64,000 bases of DNA from contig JAXGGA010001696.1 in assembly GCA_038373865.1 (NCBI GenBank), positions 79,348 to 143,347 on the forward strand, in the 5' to 3' direction. Below, piece by piece: positions 32,764 to 45,871 of this stretch. Each line of letters begins with the position of its first letter. The first letter of the stretch is position 1. Position numbers and translations under genes: made by a program. Origin of the DNA: Uloborus plumipes (Eukaryota; Arthropoda; Arachnida; Araneae; Uloboridae). The notes beneath the pieces were generated by a model that saw only the letters and a list, made by a program, of their open reading frames with translations, ran no database searches and was not told the DNA's origin.

Positions 32764-33744
32764 AATAAAAATAATTAATTAACTTAATTTCTGCAGTGTC
32801 AATTTTTTTATTTTACTAACTTCTATTGTTAGGTCATACAAACCACAAATGAAGCAATTGTACTAAAACTCATTGCTTTTCATTTTTTAAGAACAAAAAT
32901 ATTCAATATATATGGCTAAAACCTATGATTTTTGCTTTTTATAATTCTGAAACGTGTGAGTTAGTTCTGTAACATATTCGCTGTATTTCAATGTTACCGC
33001 TCTGACTGTTACCGATCTGACAAACTGACAAAGTTTTTTTTTTATTTCCGAGTCGATCGCACTAAACCAAAATCAAACACGTGGTTTTTTCACTTGTAAT
33101 AAAGGACTATACTTATATATAAAATAATTTTTAAAATAATAAAAACTGCGCATTTTAGAGCGTGTTACCGATCTGATGACTCAAATGACACACATTTTAT
33201 AAAATCACTTTAAAAGATCTTACCTACAATTTTAGATGCAGAAATGCAAATTTTTAATTACGATTCGATAAAACATCCCACCACGTATTCAGTATCACGT
33301 GGTATAGGTGCAGGAAATGATTTTGGGAGCCTAAACATAGATCGGAAGTTATTGTTACCACTCTGACGGCGGAACTTGGGACACGCTTATTTCGCATCGG
33401 CTAGAAAATCAGAAATCGATTAAAACAAAAATGAAGTAAAATATTAACAAAGGGGTAAACATAGAATCGTTTTTTGTGCAAGGACGTTTTTTTGGGAAGT
33501 TAGAAAGTGCGCATGACCTGTTTGCATGCTAAGCTTTGCTACTTGGGACACGTTACCGATCTGATTTTTGATGTATAAAAACAATATTTTCTGAAGAAAA
33601 AAAAAAATTCTGATGTTATTAGATGAAATGAAAGCAAAATCTTATCTTCTTTCTGGGGAAAATTATTTTTTTAACTAGTTATTGAAATACTAGTGAAAAT
33701 TCACTTGGGACTCAAATTGACACTTTTCTAAATATTAGCTCGTA
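32108..33744. mobile_element. TIR transposon with seven GTTACCGATCTGA motifs
   Basis: The inverted ends are about 33 bp long: CAATATTTAGAAAAGTGCCA on the left matches the right end (33714-33739) with few differences. GTTACCGATCTGA or one- to two-base variants occur at 32288, 32306, 32993, 33008, 33164, 33354 and 33552, all in the same orientation. There is an (AAAT)n run at about 32727-32766. No transposase frame is visible. The superfamily is not known to me. Confidence 0.65.
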
Positions 33745-35985
33745 AACGATATTTTTACTACGATTTTTATTCAGATTTTAGATATCTTCAGGTTTCAAAG
33801 CTAAAGTGTCCGGCACATTGGGGAGGGGGGGGGTAACCCCCTGTACGCCCCCCCCCCCAACGCTACGTTTATGGCAACAGAACTGTTTAATAGTTTATTT
33901 AAAAGGGAATTTTATGCAGCTTGATTTGATGTGTTACTTAAATGCTGTACGTGAAAAACAAATTTCATAAAATTTAAACTCAAAATTCAAAATCTTTTGA
34001 AGGGTTATTTTATAATAATTTTGAAAAATTGAATTGAAGTATTTGAATGATTGGTGTATTATTTTTCATTTTTTATAAATTACTTTTCATTAAAATTAAG
34101 TTAAGATTTGGTTAGAAGAAATATAGTTCTTTGACGGACCTTTGAAAAAATATTTTATAATCAAAACAGCATTTGCGAAGTAATATTATTGAAAGCACCA
34201 CTTCTTTTCCCTGACATGTATTTTATTATAAACAAACTCTTTGTTCACAGTATTTTTTATTTGCTTCCGGGGGTAATCTTTACAAAATTCTCCAAAACTA
34301 ACCGTTTGCAACATTTAATTAAAAGCTTTAAATTGTTAACGTATCGCTTTAGACAGCTCTTATCTCCATCAGTAGTTGGAAAGTTAATAATATTTTCCTA
34401 TCTACTAGAAATACACATAATGCTTTGATGTTCTTTTGTTTATTTTAGGGGAAAATAGCTGATCTACTTTTAGTTATATTTTTATTTTACAGTTTTAAAA
34501 GCAAATCTAAAATTTCCGAGCCTGAAATTCAGTAATTCCAGATTTGTTTTTAAATTACAAGTAGCATTCCTTGGTATTTGCAACTAGTATCGAAACGTAC
34601 ATTTCTTTTAAACCTTTTCATCTTAAACTTTTTTTATGATTATTCAATTTCAAAGTGATAAATACAATGTGTAAATTTGAGAAAAATTGCATATTTCTAA
34701 ATTCCGGAAAAATGGCCAATAATATGATTGAGCACTATTTCAAATTCATAAAGTTCTTTAGATTTTTCAGTTTTATGAAATTAAAAGGTCTTGCATGAAA
34801 AATCTGGACAGGTACTTGTAGAGGAGCACACTGTAATTTTTATCATTTTTAGTTTATCTTCGAGTAACTTTTTTAAAATAGGATTTTATATTCATTAATT
34901 TTGTTCAATTTGTGTCATTAAAGGGCTTAATTCAGACTATAATTTCTTTGAAAAATATTTTTTGTCGTATGATTTTCAAGCAAGCAAATGATACTCATAC
35001 AATGAAGTCAAAATAGTCATTTTTTTCCGTTTTCTTTGGTTGTACGTCATAAGCGACCGTCTTGTACACTTGTATTTAGCCATCCTGGGTTTCACCGAGA
35101 GAAATTACGACTTTTTTTGTTGGAGTATTTCTGTGCATTTTTAAAATGTTGTTATGAAATTATGACTGCTTCTCAAAACATTTTTTTTCTTTGCAGAGCA
35201 ATTCAAGTTCACACACATCAAATACTTCCGAAAACTTCTAATTCGTAATGCATAATGTATTCACATTCTAAACATATGCATTACGTTTGGTTTAAGTGAA
35301 AATTTTTATTAGTTGGTATAAGTTCAATACAATTTCAAGCAAGGATTTTGATAAGAACAATTGAATTTTTTAAAGTGGTTTAATATTACAGATCATAGGC
35401 ATATATCTTATTCTTGATTTAAATAGGTTTTTTTATTCGCCCACATAAACAAATTACATTTTTAAGTGCGGATTTTCAAAAAACCCACATAACTTTTTTC
35501 TGTTTTTTTTTCTTTTTTGCGTACAGGAATTAAGACTCTCAAACATATTTTGAGAATATTAGGTCCTTTACGTATCATGTGTACATTATAGATGTTAGCA
35601 AAATTAATTTAATGAAGGGTTTCTGAAAAAAATAATCTTGGTTTTTCTAACTGAGAAGGAGTCTCTGTCTTTTTTTATTTATTTATTTTTTTATTTTTTT
35701 TAGGAAACTCGTAAGAAAATTTTCGGGCTGGGAACAATGCATTCTTGGGTAGGGGGCCGGCAAGAATTTATTTTCCACACAAAATTTTTAGAGCCAGTCC
35801 GCCCCTGCCTCCATTCCGTGAAATTTTGGCCATTGAGAAAGGGTGGTCACTCTAAGGGTTTTGATAATTAAACTCGAACTGTTCTACGCTATACTTTGTT
35901 CTAATTGTACACTTTGAAACGATTTTTTTAAGAAAATAAAGAGAAGAAAATTCTTCCTTAAATTATTCCTATTTTTCAGGAAAAA
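33745..35985. other. No gene recognised
   Basis: This is long AT-rich sequence. It has a G-run and C-run pair at 33820-33860, probably a MITE end, and at 35811-35875 GTGAAATTTTGGCCATTGAG followed by GGTGGTCACTCTAAGGGTTTT, which recurs in decayed form at 37440-37490 and 38135-38165, a remnant of a pogo-like repeat family. Confidence 0.4.
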
Positions 35986-35989
35986 AATA

Positions 35990-36160
35990 CAGTCCAGCCA
36001 GCTTATTAGAATATCGGTTAAAAGAATATCCCGTTTAATATAATACATTTTCAATGCACCAAAACGTTGTAACGGATTTTTTGACCCCGAAAATGGAATA
36101 CCCCGCTTATTAGAATTTTTCTTGCGGTAAAATGGCCATTCTATTAAGCGGGTTCGACTG
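35990..36160. mobile_element. pogo/Tigger-like MITE, TA duplication
   Basis: The ends CAGTCCAGCCAGCTTATTAG and, inverted, TTCTATTAAGCGGGTTCGAC plus TG are flanked by TA. It is palindromic over most of its length. Size and ends match the 18764-18939 type but the sequence differs. Confidence 0.8.
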
Positions 36161-36164
36161 TATT

Positions 36165-37260
36165 TTGTTTGCAGCTTTGAAAACTTCGCTTTTTGTTTCA
36201 TACGAATACTTTCAGGAGCTCCATTATATAGATCGGAAATAGCACCTGAAAGGCAAAAAAAAAAAAAAAAAGTTTACAGTCATTAATAAAGAAATGAAAA
36301 AAAAAAAAAAAAAAAAAAATTAAATATTTACTAAAAAAGCTGAAAATTTTACTGTGTACTTTTTGCGGAAGGAGTTTACAGCAGAGGACCCAATTTAAAG
36401 AAAATGCAAAAGGCACAAAAATCTTTAGACACCAATTTTTTCCATTCATTTTTCGAGAATGAGGATTTGATTTTGTAAGAAATATAAATTTCACACAAAT
36501 AAGAAGGGTTGAAATTTAAACTAATTAAGCAATGAATGAAAATTCATGAAACAGAATTTATTCTAAATAGAAAGTGTGTATTTATCTAAATTAAGTCCAA
36601 GTATTTTCCAATTATCTTTTTTTTTAAATTTCTTTCAAACCAGAAAATTAATTTCAATAAATATAGAAAACCAAGTTTATAAGTCTTATTTTTTTCTTTT
36701 TGTCACACAATCGTTATAAAAACACTAACATATATAAGTAATCACATACAATGTCAGAATCAGGTAGCCAAAAGAAAAACGCAAGTAAATTATTCCAGTT
36801 AAATAAATGACAGCAGTACAATAGATTTAAAACAAAAACAGAATAACAATTTAAAGACAAACATTAAAATGAATAAACACTGTAACAAAATAAAATAATC
36901 TTACAGTCAGCATAGACACCAGAATAAGTAACAAGCCTTTAGTTGGAATAAAGTTGCAATCCAGGAACCATCTGATCAAATCGTCGGCACCATGCTAAAA
37001 TTGCGAATGTGAAAATTGGCACTTTTCGGAAGAGCCAAAACACTGAATATAATTTCTTCCCACCTGACGTGTTTGGTTATTTTCAATTTTTTAATTTTTA
37101 TAGATGTCTTTATAGATTTTTATAGATGTGTAAAACTATCGTTTGAAGGTATCATTTTAATTTTAATTATTTGTAAAATTCGAACTTGAAAAACGAGATT
37201 TTTCACATTCGCTATTTTAGCATGGTGCCGACAATATGTACCTAATTTTAACTATAAATA
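36165..37260. other. No gene recognised
   Basis: Poly-A tracts at 36256-36272 and 36297-36319 lie here. On the minus strand a T-run and CTTTCAG precede a short open stretch (36233 down to about 36165), which looks like an acceptor and exon start but has no recognised product or partner exons. GCACCATGCTAAAATTGCGAATGTGAAA (in part) near 36990 is inverted near 37200. Confidence 0.4.
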
Positions 37261-37284
37261 CAGGAAAACCTCTCTAAGCAGTCA

Positions 37285-37428
37285 GGGCCATGCTCCACAT
37301 CGACGTAAAGCAGAAAAAATAGGCAGAAGCGTAAAATGGATTCAATGGTATTCCTATGGAAAGTACCCGGATTTTCGGTTTCTGCCTTCAGTTTCGGTCG
37401 CGTTTTACGCTCATGTGGAGCATGGCCC
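37285..37428. mobile_element. Harbinger-like MITE, TSD TCA
   Basis: The ends GGGCCATGCTCCACAT and, inverted, ATGTGGAGCATGGCCC are flanked by TCA at 37282-37284 and 37429-37431. The second copy is at 43901-44046. Three-base duplications fit PIF/Harbinger. It interrupts an older pogo-like repeat, whose sequence continues on both sides. Confidence 0.75.
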
Positions 37429-37439
37429 TCACCCCTCTA

Positions 37440-38275
37440 TTCAGTGAAATTTTGGCCGCTCAGAGGGAGTGGTCGCTTTAAAAGGTTTTCATTATGTTTG
37501 TAAGATAATTTCTAGATTTATTTAAAAAGCTTGATACTTTTCAAAATGGAAAATTGTGTTTTTTTTTAATGCTCAATTTGCAGTTTGTGAAGAAAGGATA
37601 CGAGTACAATTTGATTCAAGATTTTACTTATTGGAAACAATAATTTTCAAGTTTGATTTTGGTTCAAAATGTAAATTTGTAACCGATCTATTTGTCACTG
37701 TGTCCGAATTCCAAATGAGCAATGAAACTTAAGTTCACTGATGATTACAAAAGGTGCCAGAAACTTTCTCGTCAGAGAATTTAGCCTGAGAAGCAAAAAA
37801 AAAAAAAAGTTTCAAAAACGATACTTGAGATTTATAAAAGCACTCTTCTACATTGCTGAAATTCAGATCACTCACCAACAAATGAATAAGTGTGAATGAA
37901 ATATTTATCCCAAAATTATCGCAATCCAATAATAGCCAATGAGACATCTAAGTTAATCTTAAGACGAAAGCCTGAAGATTAGATAAAAGAAGCGAAAATT
38001 TTTTCTGAAAATTTGAATAGTTGAACCCATTCGGCAACCATTCAGAGCGGTTAGCAGGCCACTGTTAGAAGGAATTGTAGCATTAAGTCTATGGGGGAGG
38101 GGGTGGCAAAAACCTGTGCCACGAAAAATTGGGTGTTAAGATGGGTGGCCGCTCGGAGAGGTTTTATTGAATTAAGATTTTTTTATTAGTATTTTTTAAC
38201 TGATAGGATAAATCCACAAAAAATATGACATTCCAAAGATATTGCTAGTGACTGTCTAATATTTTATTGTACGAC
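37440..38275. other. No gene recognised
   Basis: This is AT-rich DNA with worn pogo-like fragments (37440-37490 and 38135-38165). A minus-strand frame at 37735-37947 begins beside a T-run and is not recognised. Confidence 0.35.
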
Positions 38276-38280
38276 CTTAC

Positions 38281-39140
38281 CAGTGGCGTACGCAGACAAA
38301 TCATTTCAGAGGGGGCTGAGTCAGGACTCTTTGAGAGTGGGGAGGGGGGGGGGAGCCCCTCTAAAAAAAGTACATGCCTCGAATTTCTGCTTCAATGCCT
38401 ATTCAAGTCGACAAAAATAAATCATAAAGAAACTTTTTTGTCATTAAAATTATTGGTTAGAAATGTTTTTTGATGGACACAAGGAATTGTAAATTTAAAT
38501 TTAAAAAAAAATCCAATTTCTTCATTGAAAGAGGTGTTGTTGAAACACTTGTTTGCAATATTTTGACAACTTTACGCTCTAATAATGTTAATTTTGCACT
38601 TTATTTTACTATTGTTCCCAACACTGGGATTCAATTCAATTTGCTGATACTTATTAACAGAATTAGATGATTGAAAAACATTAATCGATGTTTCTAAAAC
38701 ATAAATTTGTAATAAATATGAACAAAATGGAATGACAGAATTATCACAAACATGACGTACAGTAAAATAGACACGTCAAAGCAAAAAAAAATCTTTCTTA
38801 TAATTTTTTCTTTAATTATCTCTTTTGCAAGTTTTTCTTGTTGAATATAATTTTGAAGTTATGTTGTGTGGGCAACACTATGTTAGATGTTTTTGTGAAA
38901 TCGTTTGGCATCACTTGTGTGATATCACTTTTTTGGATTTTGTGTTGTATCTGTTGCGTGCTTTTTGTATCTGTGTATTCTGTTTGTATTATCCACTCAT
39001 CTCATGCAAAAAAAGGTTTAAGTAAAACTTAATATTTCTCATTTTGGGACTTCGAAAAAAAAAAAAAAAACTTAGCTTACATTTTAAAAATTTGTTTTGA
39101 AAATTTCGGAGGGGGCTGCAGCCCTATCAGCCCACCACTG
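38281..39140. mobile_element. hAT-type element, TSD GACCTTAC
   Basis: It starts CAGTGGCGTACG and ends CCACCACTG, flanked by exact GACCTTAC at 38273-38280 and 39141-39148. GAGGGGGCTG occurs inside both ends. The interior is AT-rich without a transposase. Confidence 0.9.
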
Positions 39141-39149
39141 GACCTTACA

Positions 39150-40032
39150 TTTGCACATGCCTGAAGTCTTCTGATTTTCCCAAAATAGGGGGAAAATGCA
39201 AAATAACATTCAACCAGGAAGTAAGAAGCAAATAACAACTGAAAGCATCGGCAAGTGCGCCCCTTAACCTATCACTCCTTTTTCCAAATGGAAGCGTTCA
39301 TGGCTGACAGGTGCCCAGTTTAAAAACAGACAGTAATTGTTCAAGATTTATATGATAACGATTAGTTGATCACACCCAATATTGAAAACTCAATCGGTAA
39401 AGTGAAACATAGGACTAAAAATAATAAATAATTTTACTATGAGTTAGAATAATTATGCAAAATGTACTCATTAAAATTTATTAAATTAAAAAAAAGTAAA
39501 TTGTTTAATTAAATCAGAATTTTTAATCATGAAAATCAAAATTTTAAAACCACCCTAAGTAATAAAATTAAGAATTGTTGGAGGATTTGATAAGAGTATC
39601 AAATATTCCATCGACAGAAACAAATAGGACATTGAAATACGGAAATTACTGGGAGGTCAAAGTGACCTCCCATTGGGGCGCTCCTGCAAAAACACTCACT
39701 GAAACAAAAGTTTGGTTAAGGCCCTGAACAGAAAAATGAGGCGTGACGTATAGAGGCGTTACTATATTAAATTTAAATGTTTACTAATTTGCAACTTATG
39801 CAAAATTTTACATGCACTCATTAAATTAAATAATTTCATTACCACCCTTTATTATTAAGATTTAGCAGAAGGTGGCGGAATTCTTAACATAATATACATG
39901 CATAACAAAAGAAAAATACTTCATAGATAAACTCTTGCTTAACAAAACGAAAAACAAACATAGGCACATTTACAAAACATTATTTATACAGTATTTAAAA
40001 AAAAATACATTTGGGAAATTTGCTAATAATGA

Positions 40033-40063
<31 letters not shown>

Positions 40064-41560
40064 CACAAAATAAAAAAATCATTTGTTACCCTGCAGTGGC
40101 ATCTATATGTACAACATGTATACATATGTACAAACTTTGACATACTATTGCCAATTTACAATTATTGATGGTACGAAATTACATAAGCTCTTTAAAATAT
40201 GCATGACATAGTAAAAACTCAAGATAAATTCTACAGTATTGAAAGCACTAAGCTATTAATTTCTGTGTCAAAGAAAGAAGAGTACTATGAAAAATAAATT
40301 TGCATTTGCTTGAATTAGGCTCTAGTTGAACAACACAACTTGAGGGAACCAAAGTTTGAGGTAAACTTACAGGTTGAAAGGGGCTTTGGAAAAAAAAAAT
40401 CTATGTCATGAAAATCAAAGATTCTTATGTGAATTCAGGTCAGAAATATGTCTTAGTTCCCTCCTCTTCACTCCACAAAAATTGTTACTTCACAAAATTT
40501 GTAATGCCAGAAATGAAAACCCTCATCTGTAATCATACCTTCACGGAAATGACAATTGTAAAGACAGAAATTAGGAAAAGTTCATATTTGTTAAAAGTCA
40601 AACAATTGTTTCAAAATTCCACAACTCATCATATTTTCATTATTAACTCCAATATATTTTTTGATTTTACGTTCCATTGAAATCAATCCATTTCTTTCCC
40701 CAAAAAGTATAATTTAAAATTAATTACATTTTCTCAAAAATAATTAAAAATCGTAAAAATAAGGAACAGATCCTTGCAAAAATTTCTGAACTGACCTATG
40801 AAACTATCATATGAGTAAAAAAAAAATCAATTTTTAATCACACTATTTTATACATCTTGTTTATAAGCACATTAAAACACAACCAACCATTTTTAACTAA
40901 AGAAGGAGAGAAAAAGAAAAGGTTGTCGAATACATACTGTTTTACGCTGATGTTTCATCATTAATAACAAGTGTCATTTCAACATTTTACATTTACTTTT
41001 GCTTCATTTAATTCGTTAAGATTTTAAACCTAAAAGTTTAATTTCCCAAAAATGTTGATGAATTACTGAAAATAAATATAGCAGCATAAGACAGATACAG
41101 TACTTGAAATGAAATTAATGTTAAATTAACAAACCATGACAATAGCATTTTTCTTTGTGATTTATTTTGTAGTTTTTAAACATCAATTTCTTTTTTTTTT
41201 TTTTTCATTAATCTAATTTCAGTTTTAAAAGCCAGGGGTTCAAGTGCACCCGCCTCCATGCGATGATGACTAGTTGCAAAAAAGTTATTTTCCACCATAC
41301 ATGGACTACGCAAAACATTTATGATTTAAATTGCATGGAAGCTCACAAGATTTCACCTCCTCCACTTCTTCCCAATTACATGCGACTTTTTACTTATCAG
41401 ATGTAATTCAGATTTCTGAAGATTAAGAGAGCTTATTAAACTTAGAGACACAAGAACTGCAAAAACCGGCCAGTGCATGATAAATAAACTATTCTGTTGT
41501 TTATTCTGCGATGCTAAGCATAAAAGAGGTATCTGCAGATGATTTGAAATTGAGATATTG
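39150..41560. other. No gene; one IR3 palindrome and microsatellites
   Basis: AGGTCAAAGTGACCT lies at 39654-39668, followed by CCCATTGGGGCGCTCCTG, the look of a hAT end. (AC)n follows a poly-A at 40035-40067. The remainder is AT-rich with unrecognised short frames. Confidence 0.45.
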
Positions 41561-41566
41561 TTCTTT

Positions 41567-42170
<604 letters not shown>

Positions 42171-42519
42171 AAGTTTGGCATCGCCATGTATTTGATTCAA
42201 ATGATGCTTTTTCAGATTTTTAATAAAAATAATTCCTGTTCTTAAATGACCATAAACTTTGCATTTTAGTAAAATAAGTTACAAAGAGTCCCCTGGTGCC
42301 AATAACTCAATCTTGTTAAAAAGTGCAGATGCGACTTTTGCGCTTAGCATGGCAGTATTGCTCTTTTTCGACCGATATCATTTCATATGCCATTCCTTTC
42401 CTTCGATAAAAGTAAACAGTTGAATGATCATTGGTCCGCCCCAAAAGGGAAGACGGATACTTTTGAATAAAAAGGGTCAAATAAACAATATCTCCAGGCA
42501 ATTTCAAAGGGGCACTCTT

Positions 42520-43030
42520 CAAGAGCGTAGCCAGGACTCACGTTAGGGGGGTGCAAGCAGTGACACCCCAATAGGAGGTCACTGTGACCTCCCAAAAAGT
42601 TCTTATCCGATACAAATTGGCTGATTAAATTTGAAAACAGTGAGACAGTATTGCAAGGCTGAACTTCTTTATTTTGTTTATTTTTTTTCTTTTTTTTTCT
42701 TTAATTAATTTATTTATTTATTTTCGGGATGACTCACGTCTTTTTTGGTAGACATAGATAAGTATGCATTCTTGTATTTTATTTATTTATTTTCCAGTAA
42801 AGTTCTGAGTTTCATTCGGTAAATGAAAAATTTTCTCAAAAACAGGCAAGCTTACTATTATTTTCTGAAAAGTAATCAATACTAGATATAATAACGCAGT
42901 TTATATAAAGTTCCCAAAAAATTAGCATAAAAGTCAAATAAATAAAATGGGAGGTCATAGTGACCTTCCATTGGCTCTGATCTAGGGGGGTGCAGCTGCA
43001 CCCCCCTGCACTCCCCTAGCTACGTCCTTG
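42520..43030. mobile_element. hAT-type element, TSD GCACTCTT, in a LINE fragment
   Basis: The ends are CAAGAGCGTAGCCAGG and, inverted, CTAGCTACGTCCTTG, flanked by exact GCACTCTT at 42512-42519 and 43031-43038. A GGTCANNNTGACC palindrome lies inside each end (42576-42590 and 42952-42966). The LINE reading frame continues on both sides of the insertion. Confidence 0.9.
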
Positions 43031-43590
43031 GCACTCTTCTATTGCCCATGAAATCATCTCAGGTCTTCAGGAGATCCAGGCTATGAAAAAGACCTGTACG
43101 CTTCAGTGGATACCTGCACATGTCAAAATAGCAGGCAACGAATATGCTGATAAATTAGCCAAGGAGTCCAGAGAACTTAATACTAACAACAACAGCGTCT
43201 ACCTCCAAGATGCAAACGCAATAGCGAAATCTAAACTTAGAGATAAATCAATCCAAGTGAAACACCAGCTTTGTGAAATAAATACAAGTCGACCAATGAC
43301 AAAAACTATGACCAGGCTGAGAACCGGCCATCACAGGGGCATGAAGATTGATGGAGAGGGTAGAAGGATTTATAGAAACTGTTGCAATTGCCCAGATACA
43401 CAGCTTACACCTTGTCATATCTTTGAGTGTCCAGCAATAAGGGCGAACCTGAGAGAAATTGGTGTATTGCCGTCACTTGTAGACCTTTATGACGATAACA
43501 TCCAACAAATCGCAAAAGCAGTTATAAGGATCCATGGAGTTATTTAGTTCGGCTAAGTCATAGACACGGCAAAAAAAAAAAAAAACAATA
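43031..43590 (+). pseudogene. 3' end of a LINE (RNase H domain and tail)
   Basis: The open frame to 43547 begins in HSSIAHEIISGLQEIQAMKK and carries LQWIPAHVKIAGNEYADKLA, the C-terminal RNase H motif of non-LTR retrotransposons of the I/Jockey-like type. It is followed by RTGHH and a Cys-Cys-His-Cys pattern ending in FECPA. A poly-A tract at 43570-43585 marks the 3' end. About 40 bp of the same frame lies left of the hAT element (42480-42511). The reverse transcriptase and endonuclease are missing, so it is a 5'-truncated dead copy. Confidence 0.8.
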
Positions 43591-43900
43591 TCGGTTTGAA
43601 GGAGACAATACAGTTGTCCTTGGATCAGTAGGTAGAAAAGTGTTTAGCATATTGCACGCCGAGAATGAAAGGAGCACTTTTTCAATTGGTTTAGCATTAA
43701 ATTAGCATAGACTAAAAACAAAAAAGATGTGCCCTTTTCATTCTTGGTGTGTAATATACCAATACATTTTGCATGCTCTAATATCCGATAGCAGCAATGA
43801 CATAATTTATCAGTCATATTTGTAAATGCTGTAAGGTGGAAAGACACTATAAGAGGCCCACACAATTTTTGTTAACAGTTAAGCCCTGTAAGAACTGTAA

Positions 43901-44046
43901 GGGCCCTGCTTCACATCGACGTAAAGCAGAAAAATAAAGCAGAAACGTAAAATGGATTACATAGCCCGTTCCCTTGGAAAGTACCCGGATTCTCGGTTTC
44001 TACCTTCGGTTTCGGTCGCGTTTTACGCTGATGTGGAGCAGGGCAC
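43901..44046. mobile_element. Harbinger-like MITE, TSD TAA
   Basis: The ends GGGCCCTGCTTCACAT and, inverted, ATGTGGAGCAGGGCAC are flanked by TAA at 43898-43900 and 44047-44049. It is homologous over its whole length to 37285-37428. Confidence 0.75.
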
Positions 44047-44332
44047 TAACTGAATGTTCCGAACGTGATGCATCGAAACTGACAAGGCAAAAAGAAGTTG
44101 CTCGTATTTAAAGGCAGACTAGCTGTACATAATTTAAGGGTGGTCGAGTGTAGATTTTGAAGCACAATAATCAAGGAAATTTCTTCAAACTCAAGATTCT
44201 AACGACACAATCAATTGATAAAAAAAAATACCTTGAATAATTGCCTTAATTCTTCAAACACAGAAATAAATATATCTTTAAGTATAAATAAGCTAGACAT
44301 AAAGTTTACAAATACCTTTGTGCTACAGATGT

Positions 44333-44427
44333 AGAGAAAATTACAACGTTAAGAAGGCACAAATAAACAGGGATACTGCAATCCAGATCCTGCTTATTTG
44401 TGCCTTCTTACAGTTGAAATTTTCTCT
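44333..44427. repeat. Short palindrome
   Basis: AGAAGGCACAAATAA on the left pairs with TTATTTGTGCCTTCT on the right, with the outer AGAGAAAATT and AATTTTCTCT also matching. The loop is about 25 bp. It is probably a tiny MITE. Confidence 0.55.
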
Positions 44428-44634
44428 AAAAGCTAGACATATTCACTTAGATTTCCAAAAGAAGGGTCATTTTGTCTATACATAAAAATAAAATTCAACT
44501 GCACATACATTGCAATGCATTTATTTAGAACATGAAATAATAAAGAATCATTACATGCTCTTCATATTAAAGTTGAAAATAAAATATTTCTTTGAACCGG
44601 TTGTTAACACATCATGATATTAATGCATAAAATG

Positions 44635-45187
44635 TTAGGTTGGTGCGTATGAAATGTTGGATTCTCTTTACATGCGGACGTTTGTTTCCCTGTTTTCGTT
44701 ATACTTTTGTCTTTGGCATAACCTCATTCATAGTCGTATTGTCCATTGCCAGAGACTCATTTCAGCAAAATAGGTTTTCTCGAAGGTCTTCCCTTTTATT
44801 ATTTCTTTTGAATTTATTGCCGATATGAATTCTGCCGACGCACAAAACAATTGCGAAACTGAACGAACTGGAATATGAAGTTTTGCAGCATCCACCCTAT
44901 TCACCGGATCTCTCGCCGACCGATTTTCATTTTTTCAAGCATTTAGAGCCGTTTTTAAGGGGCAAACACTATGAAAATGAAGACAGTCTAAAAAAACTCG
45001 ATATCAGAGTTTACTAATTCTAAAGACCAAAATTTTTTAAGACAGGCATCTAAGCTTTAAAATCTCGTTGGGAGAAGTGTATTGAAGCGAATGGAGCATA
45101 CTTTGATTGAATAAACAGCTTTTGAAGAAAGATATGCAGTTTTATACAATCACTTAAGAATCCGACATTTCATACGCACCAACCTAA
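44635..45187 (+). mobile_element. Internally deleted mariner element
   Basis: The inverted ends TTAGGTTGGTGCGTATGAAA and, on the right, the same sequence reversed (45158-45187) are followed by TA on the right. At 553 bp it is less than half of a full mariner. The remaining coding part is listed separately. Confidence 0.9.
44868..45112 (+). pseudogene. mariner transposase C-terminal remnant
   Basis: The frame reads HPPYSPDLSPTDFHFFKHLE, the conserved mariner block around the third catalytic aspartate, then FLRGKHYENE. Several stops follow before the end WEKCIEANGAYFD. Catalytic residues one and two are deleted. This is a dead copy. Confidence 0.85.
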
Positions 45188-45394
45188 TACAAATCACAAT
45201 TTTTAAAAAAAGCATATGAACTGGGAAAAATGCTTTCATAAACATAAATAAAACAACTTATAAAAAATTTGGGGACAAGGAAGAGAGCTTTTCAGATACC
45301 TTGGAAAGTTTCATTTTCCAAATAACAGTAATAATAATAAGTACATAAAATTCAGTGACTATCTTGATTAAATTAATATTAACTTTTTATTACA

Positions 45395-45871
45395 TAGTGT
45401 TTCCCCCAAACCAAAAAAGGTGCAAGGTGCTTCCAGATTAAAGAGCACTTTATTTCAATTGAAAAGGAACTTTTTGTTGGAAATTCGACAATAAAAAAGG
45501 TGCTTTTCGAAACTTTTTTCTCTACAACATGAACACAAAATCCAAATATTTTTCGACAGTGATTTTTTTTTAATAAAGAGCTTTTTAATGCTTAGTTTAA
45601 AATAGTATATTAATTTTTTTTTAATTAGCTTCATATTTTAACTAACCTCTAGCAAAGGAAGGAGAAAACAGGGAGTTACATTTAGAGCAAGGTTAGCATG
45701 AACCTTTACCTTTCAATAAAAGTCATTTTTTATGAAGCAGGTTTTGTTTAAAGTTCAAATGGGCTTGGATGGAACATTTAAAAGATGCCAAAAGGAGGGC
45801 AGGGCGTATCAAACGTCAACTTTAAAGGGCAGGTAACAGTGCCCTCCTAAAAATGCCTAGGGGAAACACTA
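45395..45871. mobile_element. TAGTGTTTCCCC-ended element
   Basis: The ends TAGTGTTTCCCCCA and, inverted, TAGGGGAAACACTA enclose 477 bp of non-coding DNA. A relative of its left end (CACTTCCCCTAGACC, then GTGTCTCCAGATTAAAAG) lies near 57262-57310. An exact target duplication was not found. Confidence 0.55.

Noticed and set aside
36165..36260. An exon-like stretch on the minus strand after a T-run and CTTTCAG
   Set aside because: The encoded stretch beginning AISDLYNGAPE is not recognised, and a pogo-like MITE follows where a donor would be expected. No partner exons were found.
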